Shown piece by piece: positions 23,601-35,300 of a stretch of 64,000 nt of DNA. Location: the NCBI GenBank assembly GCA_002270565.1, contig NQMI01000001.1, positions 339,575-403,574 on the forward strand. Reading direction: 5' to 3'. Below the pieces are notes generated by a model, which was given only the letters and a program-made list of their open reading frames with translations, had not been told where the DNA came from and ran no database searches. The DNA comes from Stenocarpella maydis. Lineage: Eukaryota > Ascomycota > Sordariomycetes > Diaporthales > Diaporthaceae. A program made the translations under genes and the position numbers. Positions within the stretch are counted from its first letter, which is position 1. The number at the start of each line of letters is the position of its first letter.

Positions 23601-23940
23601 CTGTATACCAGTACCTCGTCAATATATGCATTTGCACTGGGGGCCAGAGGTACCCTTGTACCATCCGTGTTTTGCTCCGTGCTCAAATAAGCAAACCCGT
23701 CCCGATGGATTATGTAATGCGTGTGGGGTAGAACAGACGTCAACGCGTCAACGAGCTGAGCCTGGAAAACGTACGAGGTTGCTGCCGACGAGGTTACTGC
23801 TGATGAGGAGGAAGACCCCTTTACCGACGAACCTACCTAGGTACCATTCCCAGTACATCCGAAGCAATAAAACCAGCCACCAATACTGATGATGGTGATA
23901 TTGAGGAGCTGGGAAGCCGTCAACTTAAAAGTATGCCGCT
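23600..23940 (+). pseudogene. Repeat-family gene relic with GATA-like zinc-finger signature
   Basis: One frame (from 23626) contains PLYHPCFAPCSNKQTRPDG followed by LCNACGV. The second stretch is the C-terminal half of a GATA-type zinc finger, but the first Cys pair is not clean in frame. Another frame continues into the acidic low-complexity stretch EVAADEVTADEEEDPFTDEP, then meets TAG. The last part (23774-23940) is an inverted copy of 23961-24119. It looks like the 3' end of a repeated fungal gene, decayed. Confidence 0.45.
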
Positions 23941-24119
23941 AGGGGGGGTGATACTCTTCCCAGCGGCGTACGTTTAAGCTGATGGCCTCCCTGCTCCTCA
24001 ATATCACCATCATCAGTGGTGGCTGGTTGTATTGCTTCGGATGTACTGGGAATGGCAGGTTCGTCGGTAAAAGGGTCTTCCTCCTCATCAGCAGTAACCT
24101 CGTCGGCAGCAACCTCGTC
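23774..24119. repeat. Tail-to-tail inverted duplication
   Basis: The left arm (about 23774-23940) and right arm (about 23961-24119) are inverted copies around a ~20-bp centre at 23941-23960. They differ by scattered substitutions, many of them C/T or G/A transitions, and small gaps. Each arm encodes the same acidic protein end (DEEEDPFTDEP), read on the plus strand at the left and on the minus strand at the right. Confidence 0.75.
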
Positions 24120-24465
24120 GGCAGCAACCTCGCCGGCAGCAACCTCGTCGGCAGCAACCTTGTCGGCAGCAACCTCCCCAGCACTCTCAACAGCACGCTG
24201 AGCAGCACGATCTGTAGCTGTTTGTTTATTTCGAGCAGCCCTTAAGCCTACTACTGGCTTACGCTTCCGCCTGCTACTGCCTGCTGCGGCTGCCTCAACA
24301 GCTTTAGCCGTCGGCTTCTTGGTCCGTCTTAAGGGTATCGCGGGATTGGTCAGCGGCTCATCGGCAAGGCGGACAACTCGGCGCTGGGAACGCGTATACG
24401 GTCGTGATGGTTGGTATTCAGCTTCAGATCCGACTTCTGCTCCTGCTTCTGTCTCGTTGAAACAA
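23945..24465 (-). pseudogene. Basic-then-acidic low-complexity gene fragment
   Basis: A minus-strand frame without an ATG runs from about 24465 to 23945. It starts with ETEAGAEVGSEAEYQPSRPY, continues with basic stretches (RRTKKPTAKAVE, SSRRKRKPVVGLRAARNK) and ends in EVAADEVAAGE repeats and DEEEDPFTDEPAIPSTS. The repeats arise from a 15-bp unit (GTCGGCAGCAACCTC on the plus strand, 24102-24178, five copies). It is probably the same gene family as the left copy. No function can be named. Confidence 0.4.
24102..24178. repeat. 15-bp tandem repeat, five copies
   Basis: The unit GTCGGCAGCAACCTC is repeated in direct orientation with one-base variants. On the minus strand it encodes EVAAD repeats. 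Confidence 0.8.
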
Positions 24466-24469
24466 GCTA

Positions 24470-24907
24470 ACGGTCACATAGGTGTGCCGGCATTACCTCG
24501 ACCCAGGGCCAGCAGCGCGTATGCAACCTCTCGAGAGGGGCTTAAATTAATAATACGACTTCTGACCTTTCGAGCGATATATAAAAAATGGAGTTAGCGA
24601 TGGCCTCGATTGCACTGGCGGCCCTGTTGTTGACAGCATTCCAGTGCAAATTGTTGGGGGTTCCGCGTTTTGATGCACATTAGAGGCGGAAGACTGATTG
24701 AGCGACAACCAACCAGGGGGGGGGGTATGTTTCGTTTTCCAGAAACAGCGTCTGAAAGGGAACAAAGACATTGGAAGCACGCGCAGTGACACTTGGAAGG
24801 ATGGCTCCAAATTCATCCAATCTCCCTCGTCTTGATCTTTCAGTCTACATGGAATCAGAACAACCATATGCGACAAGATAACGCCGTAAGAAACAAAATT
24901 AAATCTC
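24470..24907. other. Downstream region of NR-PKS
   Basis: A G-run lies at about 24716-24725. No gene is seen here, and the non-reducing PKS stop is at 24908. Confidence 0.5.
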
Positions 24908-27900
24908 CTAATTCGACGCGAAGTATGCAAGAGCCTTCTCCATCTGCGCCTGGAGGAGGTGGACATGTCCGGGCATGGGCAGCTCGAAGTGGTCCCCAGC
25001 CACAGACAAGGCCATGACGTCTCCTCCGGTGTACCTGTCCCAGCCATTGGGGCCGAGGTTGCCGCCCTTGTCGGGAACCAAGCAGGCGAACGTGCCCAGC
25101 TTCGGATCCTCCATGAAGCCCTCGTAGGGCTCCGCCGGCACGCCCTGGCTGGCGAGCCTCTGCATCAGCGCCGGGTCGTCCGAGACGCGGTTGACAAGCC
25201 CCCTCTCGGCCCAGATGACGGCTGTTCGCGCGGGCCTCTCGGCCGGCGTCGTCGGCGCCGGTGTGTACTCGTTCATGGCCACGAAGAAGGCGCGGAAGTG
25301 GTCCCGCTGCGAGCCGATCGACCCCCACAGCCCGTCGCGAGCCACCGCCGCCTCGAACACGGCGTAGCTGAACTCGTCCTCGGCCAGGAGTGTGCGCTGG
25401 TCCGCCCGTCTCGTCCGCGGGCAGCACATGTCCACCAGCAGGAGCCCGCCGACGGGCCTGCCTGCTGCCGCCAGCTGGCGCGAGACCTCGAATGCCACGA
25501 GGCAGCCGGCTGAGTATCCGCCAACCAGGAAGGGTCCCGTCGGGTGCGCCTTGATGAGCGCCTCGACTACCAGCCGCGCCACACCCTCGATGCCCACCTT
25601 GCTGGTCATGCGCGAAGGGCACCGGAAGAATGGCGAGTCAACGCCGTAGACCGCCTGCTTCGACTTGAAAGGCCGCAGGTGGATGAAGGACGCGACGGTC
25701 CCCGTGCCATCGGACATCATGTACAGGGGGGTCTTGGCAGCGTTCGGACGGCCCTGCAGCAGCGTGATCCTGACGCTGGGCGGTGGTGACGTGTCATTGT
25801 CGTCGTCACCCTCCGCCTCCGGTGCAGGAGTCGCCGGCTCTTTCTCCACGTGAACCACGCTTGAGGCTGACGAAGTCACGGATTCAGGTACGGAAATGAC
25901 GGGCGGGAAGTCCTCGTCTGCGTCTGGAGTCGGAGACACGGCATTTTCATCTTCGTCATCGGAGGAATCGTCGCTGAACCCGTTCGCTGGGGCGCCGGCG
26001 TCTTGTCCGCCAAATCCACGGCGTAGATCGCCGATGCTGGGGAAGTCAAAGACGAAGGCGGCAGGTAGTTCGACGCCCAGCTCCTTGACCGCGGCAACCA
26101 CCTCAATGGCCATGATCGAGTCGACGCCGATATCTGCTACCATTGTGTCATCTGTAAACTCTGAGGGGTCGCTCCCAGTCGCCGCCGCGAGGCTGTCCAC
26201 AATGATCTGGAATTCCCCCCCGCCACGAGACTTCTGGCCATCCTCTTGCACCTTGCTCGTCTGACTTGCAGCAGGGGCCGCAGCTGAGGCAGGAGGGCGG
26301 TCCGCAATGTAGTCCTTGGCCTCTTTTGCGGCCGGCTTGTGGGGTTGTGCTCGTGGTGCAGCAACACCATGCTGCGAGCCTGAAGCATGCGGCCCGTCCA
26401 GGATATGTCTCCAAGTAGCAGTCTTGAACTCCTGGTACCGCAGGTCGATGGCCTGCATGACAATCTTGGACGTCACTGGGTCGAAAACGTATCCGGCGCA
26501 GAAGGCAGTGTCCTTCTCCCACCGCGAGATACGTGTGTACGTCAGGTACTGCCTCCCGGGCTCAACAGGCGCCAACTGCTCCACGCTCTTATAGCCCATA
26601 ACTACAAAGGTCGATGAGGCCGGCTTGGCGGGGTTACCGTTGACCATGAAGCCTGCCAGGTGTAGCAGGGCTTCGCCCCAGTACGGCGAGGACGTGAACC
26701 GAGTACCCGCTGGATCGGGTTTCAGCACAATTGTCGCGGCAGCCTCCTGGAAGTCACTAGCCACGTATGCCTCCTGGACACCGCGGAAGTCGGGCGAGAA
26801 CTCAACCGCGTTGGCAAATAACGCGAAGAACACATCAGGCTGGATGCGGTGGCCTGAGCCCTCCTTGGACTGCCGGATTCGCTCATCCATCTTCGCCTTG
26901 ATGAAGAAGGAGACACGGTCCAGGTCGACGCGAGCCTTCTCGGGGTTGCGGTACCTGATCCTCATGGACCCAAGATCATGGGACTCACCACGCTTCGAAG
27001 TTGCCTTGAACGTGACGAGGACAGAGTCCGCGGATGTACTCTCCATGGTCGCCGTGGAGTGTAGCTCGCCATCGATGCCAACGAGATCCCTCGTCAGCGG
27101 GGCGAGAAGCTCAGGATCGTGGAATGTCAGGTGGGCAGCTGTCACATCCTTCTTGCCGCTGTACTCGAGTGCGTACTTGGCAACTGTTGCGGCGGCATCG
27201 CTGAATACACTGCCTGACGCAAGGCCTATCTGTTGCATCTTATGGCCATCAATAAGCCCCATGAAGCCATAATCGGAAATTCCGGCCCGGAAAGTGACCT
27301 GGACCTTGGGTGACTGGGACTTTTCGACGAGGTATTGGGCAGTTGTGGCAAGGAACGCCTCTGTTGGAGCTGCGACTTGAGCACTTGCAGGAAGCAAGGT
27401 GTTGTTTCTGTCGGTATGAGTGATCCAGTAGTCCTTGACGTCCCAAGCATACGTTGGCAGCGACAACAGCTGGAGGTTGCTCTCATACGGTGAGTGGAGG
27501 GCAAGCCAGTCCACATCCGCACCGCTTGTGTACGCCGCAGCCAGGGTCTTTGAGATGGACGCCCAGTTGCTCGTGTTTGCGTCGATGGTGTGGTTAATCT
27601 TGGCGGGCGGCGGTGACAGCGTCGCGCGCACGAATGACGTGCACACTGGCCCAGGGCCGATCTCGAGCCAGACTGGGTCCTTGAGCGTGGACCTGACTGC
27701 CTTGAGGGCTCCAGAGAAGTCGACAGCCTGACGTGTCTGCTGGATGAGATAGTCCTCTCCAAACACGCCCGATCCATCGACGAGAGATGCGAGCAATGTC
27801 GACGCCACGGGGACCTTGGGCGGCGAGTAGGTTACGCCGCTTGCGAGGGCCTTGTATTCGTGCAGGATGGCATCCATCTGGAACGAATGGAACGCGAAAG

Positions 27901-30900
27901 GAACAGACAGCATCTTGGTGCGAGCCTTTGCGTCCTCTGACGTTATGCTCTCCTGCACTAGTGTCAAGTCCTCAGTCGTTCCGCTGATGACAGTGGCGTT
28001 GGGGCTGTTGATACACGCAACACCACACGAAGACTCGCCAATCTTGGTGAGGTGCTCTTCCACTGTTGCCACCGGAGCAGACACGGAGAGCATGGCGCAA
28101 GAGTCAGGCTCACACCTCTGCAACAACAGGCGAGCACGCTGGCCGACAAGGTAAAGGGCGTCTGTCAACGACAGGACACCCGCAGCGTGGAGAGCCGCGT
28201 ACTCTCCCAGGCTGTGACCCATCACCATGGCGGGTACAATTCCGGCAGAGCGCCAGAAAGCAGTCAGAGCTATTTCGAGCGTAACGACTGCGAGTTGAAC
28301 CTGCGCAGCGTCCTTGGTCGACACGTCAACGGCGCCGTCGGTGATGATATCCAAGAAGGACGGGAATCCATTTGCGGCACAAAGGTCAACGCACAAATCC
28401 ACAGTCTTGCGGAAGACACCGCTAGTAGAGTACAGTTCGGCACCCATGCCCGCGTAGTGGGAGCCTTGGCCGGTGAAGATAAAGACAACATTGGCCGGCG
28501 TAGACTTGACAGAGCTGGCGCGCTCGATCTCGGCCTCGAGCTTGGAGACTGCCTCTTGCGGCGTGGAAGCAGCAACTGCAAACCTGAAGGGATGGTGCAC
28601 TCTCCGAGCCGTCGTTGAGTAAGCAATGTCTTGGATGCGGGCCTCAGAGTTCGCTCGGAGCCACTTAGCGAGCCTGCGCATGTTGGCGATGTGCGACGCC
28701 GGTGTCCTGCCCGAGCTTGCAATGACATGTGTTGACCGGACGTCGACTCCTCCCTTGGTGGTCGGGTCCTTCTGGTATTCCTCGAGGACCACACACGCGT
28801 TTCCGCCCTGGGCATTCGCACATGGTCAGCTTTACACCCACCAGAGTCCTGAGCGGTACGAAGAGAAGAGGACCTACGGCTGCGTCGAAGTTGTTGACAA
28901 GAATGCGTTTCGGCTTATTAGCCACGGATTTGAGCTCCGTCGGCTCCGTTGGAATCACAATACTGCTGTCATCTTGTAGAAATTTCAGCACATTGGGGTT
29001 CATGCTGTGTGGCATGCCCGCCTGAGGAGGCACAACGCCCTTCTGTAGCATGAGAATGCTCTTCAGCACCGAGGACATCCCAGCTGCCTGTATTGTGTAC
29101 GCCGTCAGCATGTGATACATCCATGAATACAGCAGCGAAGCAACGGGATAGCTTACCGCCTCACTGTGGCCGATGTTGGCCTTGATGGCTCCGACTTGCA
29201 GGGGCTGCCCCCTGGGTCTCGGGGCAAAGACCTTGGATACTGCACCCATTTCTGCCTTGTCACCGACCTGGGTACCCGTTCCGTGCATCTCGATGTACGA
29301 GACATCATCAGGAGTCAGTCTCGCGTTTCGAAGCACCTTGTTAAAAAGACGTTCTTGGGCATTTGCATCTGATGTTGTGATGGATGTTGAGTTGCCAGAA
29401 TGGTTCCTTGCGGAAGAAGCAATAACGGCCAAGATGTTGTCGTTGTGGGCGATGGCATCCTCGAGCCTCTTCAGAACGACTGCACCACTGAAGTCTGCCC
29501 TGCAGTAGCCGTCGGCATCATCGCGGTACGTCTTGCAGTTGCCCGTCTCAGACAGCACACCAGCCTTACTGAGGATGGTAAAAGAATGGGGGTCTGACAG
29601 CACATTCGTGGCACCAGCAACCGCCATGTCCACGTCTTTGGAGAGCAGGCTCATGCAAGCAAGGTGGACGCACGAGGTTGCACCCGCACAGGCCGAGTCC
29701 AGTGCGTAGGCTGGCCCCTCCCACTTCATATGGAAGGCGAGCCGACCGGGGCCAAAGGCGCGCTGGATGCATTGCATCGTGTATGCATCGCATCCAAGGG
29801 CGTGGTGGCTAACCTTGTGCCAGTCGTCGGCGCTCTGCCCGAAGAAGACAGCTATCTTGTCCGGGTCCGTCCTCCTGGTCTGGCCAGCTGAGTACCCCGC
29901 CGTCTCGAGCGCCTCGTAGGCGTTCATCAGGAACAGCCTGTGGTTTGGATCCATCAGGAGTGCCTCACGCGGCGAGATGTGGAAGAACTTCGGGTCAAAG
30001 TGGCCCGGGTTCTTGATGAAGCACCCGTGCCGGCAGGTCATGGTACACTTGCCTGGGCCACCGGGACCGTGTTTGACGCAATAGTACTCGCCGAGGTTGA
30101 AGCGGTCGGCTGGGATTTCTTCGTGGCAGTCCTGGCCAGTCGCGACCACATTCCAAAACTCCTCCATATCCTCGCTGCCGGGGCCTTTGCCAGACATGCC
30201 GATGACGGCGACGGCACCTTCGCGGGCAGCCTTGGTCGATAACGATGATTCCGACTGACTCTGGCTCTTAGCCTGGGCGTCGGCTGCCAAATCATCATCT
30301 ACTGAAACGTGCCTTGTCAACGCGCCGAGGCCAGTCTTGAGAACATTAACGAGGTACGGTCCGTGGCCGCTAGGTCCCATCATCTTGACATCGACGTGTT
30401 GGGCGGTTCCAAGCTGGGCGCTGAGCTTGCCCATGGTCTTCACCAGATCCAGTCGTTGCGATAGGGTCTGCAATGCCGCGACCCGCAGCAGATGGCCCCA
30501 GTTTGAGAAAGAGGCATTGGCGTCGTCCCCGGCCAGAGCCCACATTTTATATCCCGGACGAAGCGGAGTGGACAAGAGAGGCGAGTCTCCGACAACATAG
30601 TCAATATCAGCCTCCGTAACGTCGAGGGTGTGCTGCATGGCGCGGATGCCGGTCAGCTCGTTCTTGGGCACCTTCTTCAGCTCAGAGCACTGGCTAAAGA
30701 CAAGTTCCAAGACCGACGGAGGTCCAATTATGGTGCTCCATCGGTCTCCCGTGATTGCTATCTTAACTCTTTTCGAAGAAGGGACACCCTAGTCACGCAT
30801 CTCAGGTCAGTCTACTTGTCTGAGAAATTGTATACCAATCGGAAAGGCACTAAATTACCATGGCCTGTTGAAATTGCTCCAAGATCTTCTCCAGTTCATC

Positions 30901-31523
30901 GGCCGGAACGCCGACGACAGCCCAGCCCCATATTCCAGGAGCATCCTCCATGGCTCTTGAGCGGACGAGTGTAAGATTGCAAAGCCTAGCGTACACCCGG
31001 CCGGCTTCTATACAGGTATCGTACAAGGTGCTGAAGTTGGCAGAAGTCGGCACTGAAACGGCGTTCCAGAGACCGCCGGAAATGCCGATCAGGTGTGTCT
31101 CAGGTCTGCCGTCGCCTGGGTTGAGCAGCAACGGCTCGCGGTTTGCGGTCCTTCGCAATTTCAGTATCTGGATCCGACTGAAGTTGATTTCCCTTATCCG
31201 GGGGCAGCGTCAGCAGGATAAACTTACTCCAAGAGCAGTGCCGCTCTCACGGCATAGAGGAGCATGGCGTGGACCATGCCTACCTCATCACCCGAGTGAC
31301 GATATTTCTGGGCAAGCTCTTGAAAGTTTGAACAAACTCCAAAGCTTTCCCTCAGAAACCTGTCCATGCCTCTTACCTCGGCGGAGAAGGCAGAGAAAAG
31401 ATCCCCCAGGAATGACTGAAGCCATGGTGTTGTGGTAGCCTCGCCACAGACATAGTCCATGCCATCAGCCCATGCCTCAGTAACATCCCCAAAAAGGAGA
31501 ACAGCTGGGTGAGTTGAGCCCAT
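24908..31523 (-). CDS. Non-reducing polyketide synthase SAT-KS-MAT-PT-ACP-TE (benzenediol lactone type)
   Basis: Five exons (31523-31228, 31177-30859, 30788-29157, 29087-28878, 28807-24908) join to 2,118 aa with introns of 50-70 bp. Domains in order: SAT, residues 1 to about 375, with the nucleophile motif GISGG (Ser about 132, where many SATs have Cys); KS about 396-828, with DSACAGATS (Cys about 572) and HGTGTQ; MAT about 925-1240, GHSLG (Ser about 1018); product template about 1300-1620, IDGHKM (His about 1340); one ACP, GVDSI (Ser about 1714); thioesterase about 1845-2118, GYSAG (Ser about 1916). The SAT would take a reduced chain from the neighbouring HR-PKS, extend it with malonyl units, and PT would fold it to a dihydroxybenzene ring. 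TE would release it as lactone or acid. Overall sequence style is that of resorcylic/dihydroxyphenylacetic acid lactone synthases. There is no reductive release or methyltransferase domain. Confidence 0.93.
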
Positions 31524-32309
31524 GATGGTTGTTGTATGAATGCGATAAATCGCTGCAGATGTTGAGTACAACATCACATAGGATCAAGGGAGGTGCAACA
31601 TATGCTCCTTTTTGTTTATTTGCATATAACCCAGGCCTTCCCTTGCTTGTGCACTTTCAATACTCCTTGGGTCTTTCTGGGACAAGCATCTCACTCCCTT
31701 TCCAGCGCTTATCTGGTCTTATTCCCCTTTGTTTTGACATCTGTTCCCGACTCTTTGGGTTGCCGATGTCAGCTGAGCTTCCGACATTGCGGGATTCCCG
31801 ACGGGAACGCCGTGTCCTATTGCGTTGGATCCCCTATCACAAACATACGGCTAAGGCACGACTATAGCATGGGCGAGACATGCAGAACCTAACCTCGGAC
31901 CCTGCCTCGATTGCCATGTGGCGTTACGCATGTAGGTGTTCTAGAACGATAAACTGTTCGAGGCTCCTTACGGATGGCCGCTTTGTTCAGCCGCCAACCA
32001 CCAATTGGGACTTCCATGCCCGAATCCTGGTCGGGAACGTTACTGCTGATGCGGTCCGATTACTGAACCGGCGACACAGGTGTGGGATGGAATAATCATA
32101 CAGAACTCTCCGATCAGTCAAGGTCGACCGCCTTCGTGTCAGTGAGATTAACCGCCTGAAGTTGATGAATAGGAGTAAAAGGATCAGCCCATAATCTCTG
32201 ATTGACGCAGCTGCAAAGGTGTCATCTAGACATATAGTCCGTCGTTATCCTTCAGACTGGCTCTTGTCTCGACCAAATCACCACAAGTCCCAGGAGCATT
32301 GTTGTCAAG
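31524..32309. promoter_or_regulatory. Shared divergent promoter of the two PKS genes
   Basis: A 786-bp region separates the two PKS start codons, so both genes are probably switched on together. It contains an inverted pair TCGGACC (31895-31901) and GGTCCGA (32053-32059). The same heptamer occurs at 18133-18139, about 800 bp upstream of the exporter start. Binding by the AflR-like regulator is a guess, and no canonical AflR site (TCG-N5-CGA) was found by eye. Confidence 0.6.
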
Positions 32310-35300
32310 ATGCCTTCTGCAAAGATGGCCAACGACATACCCATCGCGGTCGTGGGCCTGGCATGCCGCTTTCCAGGCGACGCCAGCACTCCGTCCAAGT
32401 TCTGGGACATGCTCAGGGAGGGCAAAGGTTAGCCGCAACTTGATCTTGATTAGCAATCTTTAGTAACGATCTTTCTAACACCTCCCAGATGCCTACTCCC
32501 CAACCTCGAGCCGGTGGAATTCGGACGCCTTCTACCACCCCAATACGACACGCACCAATGTTATCCCCACAAAGGGTGGGCACTTCCTCAAGGAAGACCC
32601 GTACGTCTACGACGCGGCCTTCTTCAATATCACAGCGACCGAGGCAATTGCCCTGGACCCAAAGCAGCGGATAGCGATGGAGGTGACGTATGAGGCGCTC
32701 GAGAACGCCAACCTCAGCCTGCAGGACGTCTGGGGCACCCAGACCACGTGCTACATCGGGTCTGCGGTCAGCGACTACCGAGACTCTGTGATCCGCGACT
32801 TCATGCAGAACCCAAAGTACCATCTCCTCGGCACGGGCGAGGAGATGATCTCCAACCGTATCTCGCATTTTCTCAACATCCACGGGCCTAGTGCCACCGT
32901 GGCCACTGCCTGTTCGTCCAGTCTTATGGCTACGCATATGGCTGTGCAGAGCATCAAGTCGGGCGAGGCTGACATGGCCATTACGGGTGGTGTTGGCCTG
33001 ATGCTCACGCCTGACTTCACAACCGTAAGCGATGAATTCTAGACCTCGGAAATCTCCCTCCCAGTGTTACGCGACTCTTGGCGACGTGATAAATGAAACT
33101 ATGACTCACACAATTGTAACCCAGCATCTGGCGAACCTATCTTTCCTCAACCCAGCCGGCCAGTCAAGGGCCTTTGATGAGAGCGCAGGCGGCTACGGGC
33201 GTGGCGAGGGCTGTGGTATTATCATACTCAAGCGCCTCGACAAGGCACTTGCAGACGGTGATAACATCCGGTCCATCATCCGAGCTACTGGTGCTAACTC
33301 GGATGGTTACACCCAAGGAGGTGAGCACCTGTCTTTTTGATGTTGGAACAGTTGTAGGTGTTAACCATTTGTCCCCTGAAGTAACTATGCCGTCTCTTGA
33401 GGCCCAGGCCACCCTCATCAAACATGTGTATGAGTCTAATGGGCTCGACTTTGGCTCGACTCAATACGTTGAGGCACATGGGACAGGCACCAAGGCCGGA
33501 GATCCAATTGAGGCCGAGGCCATTTACACCACCATCGGAAAAGGAGCGTCCAGACGGGGAAAGCTGTGGATGGGTAGTCTCAAACCCAACGTAAGACAAC
33601 TTTCCCACGTGTTTTAAAAAACGATTCTCATTAACGGTCTCGATTTAGATTGGCCATCTCGAGCCCGCTGCTGGTGTCGCATCCATAATCAAAGGCGTTT
33701 TGGCCCTTGAGCACAGTCTCATCCCGCCGAATATCCGCTTCCACAACCCAAATCCAGCCATACCCTTTGACAAGTGGAATATGGCCGTCCCCACGGAACT
33801 CACCCCTTGGCCGGTAGCCCGAACGAAGCGTGTCAGCATCAATGGGTTTGGAATGGGTGGAACGAACGGTCACGTAGTGCTGGAGGCTTACAACCCCGCT
33901 ACTGCAACCAACGGCAGCGCAAAGCTCCTCAACAGTAGCGGGCCCCTGACCAAGCCACGGAGCAAGGCGCGTCTCTTTACGTTCAGCAGCTACGACCAGG
34001 CAGGCTTCAAGCGCAATGCCGCCGCGCTGGTCGAGCATCTCACGAACCTCGGCCCCGCCGGCTCAAGCCCAGAGTACCTTGCAAACCTGGCTCACAGCCT
34101 GTCCGGGGCACGATCGCGCCTCTCATGGAGGGCCACTACGGTGGCAGACAGTTCCACCGACCTTCGCGAGTACCTGACCTCCAGGCCGGGCGAGGGCGCC
34201 ACGCGCGACGGCAGCTCAAACACTGACCCAAAGCGTATTGGTTTCGTCTTCACTGGCCAGGGCGCCCAGTGGGCACGCATGGGTGTCGAGATGCTTGACC
34301 GCCCCGTCTTTGGTGCCTCGGTGGCCAAGTCAGCCCAGTTCCTGCGCGACATGGGCTGCACATGGGACCCTTCGGAGGAGCTCCTAAAGAGCCAGGAGGA
34401 CGGCTCCCGTCTTGGCCTGCCCGAGATCAGCCAGCCCATCTGCTCTGTGCTCCAGATTGCCCTGGTCGACGAGCTACGGGCGTGGGGCGTAACGCCGTCG
34501 CGAGTTGTTGGGCACTCGAGCGGTGAGATCGCTGCGGCTTACAGTATCGGCGCCCTGGGTCACCGGGACGCGATCGCCGCGGCCTACTTCAGGGGTGTGG
34601 CCGCAACCAAGCTCAAGGCCGAGTCACCTGGCCTGAAGCTCGGGATGATGGCTGTCGGATGCTCTCAAGAGGAGGCTGACACGCTGATCGCGCAGCAGGC
34701 AAAGCTCAACAGCGGCGGCGGTAAGGCCACTGTTGCTTGTGTCAACTCGCCTTCGAGTGTGACACTTTCGGGCGAAGTTGACTCGCTGGAGACACTGCGA
34801 GCGGTCCTCGATGGACGAAAGGTCTTCGCACGGCGGCTGAAGGTCGAGATGGCCTACCACAGCTCCCACATGAACAGGGTCATGGACCACTACCTTTCCA
34901 CCATTTCCGACGTTGAGCCTCTCCCGGCACGCGAGGATCAGGGCACCATGGTATCCAGCGTCGCGGGCTATGAGATCAGCCCCGAGGCTCTCGGCCCATA
35001 CTACTGGGTTCGCAACCTGGTTTCTCCCGTGCTGTTTTCTGACGCCGTGAAGGAGCTCGTCTCCCCGGATGATGAGGAGGAGGGCAACACGGTCGACCTC
35101 CTGATCGAGGTTGGCCCTCACAGCGCACTCGGCGGCCCTGTCGAGCAGATCTTGAGCCACCACGGAATCGAGAAGGTCGGATACGACTCCATTCTGACTC
35201 GCGGCAAGGACGCACTCAAGACAAGCCTGGAGCTTGCCTCCAATCTTTTCCTCGCCGGTGTGCCCCTGAACATCAGCCAAGTCAACGGCGACCTGCAGAC

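Noticed and set aside
24102..24178. CRISPR-like array
   Set aside because: The units are directly adjacent without spacers and code for EVAAD repeats; this is a simple tandem repeat in a eukaryote.
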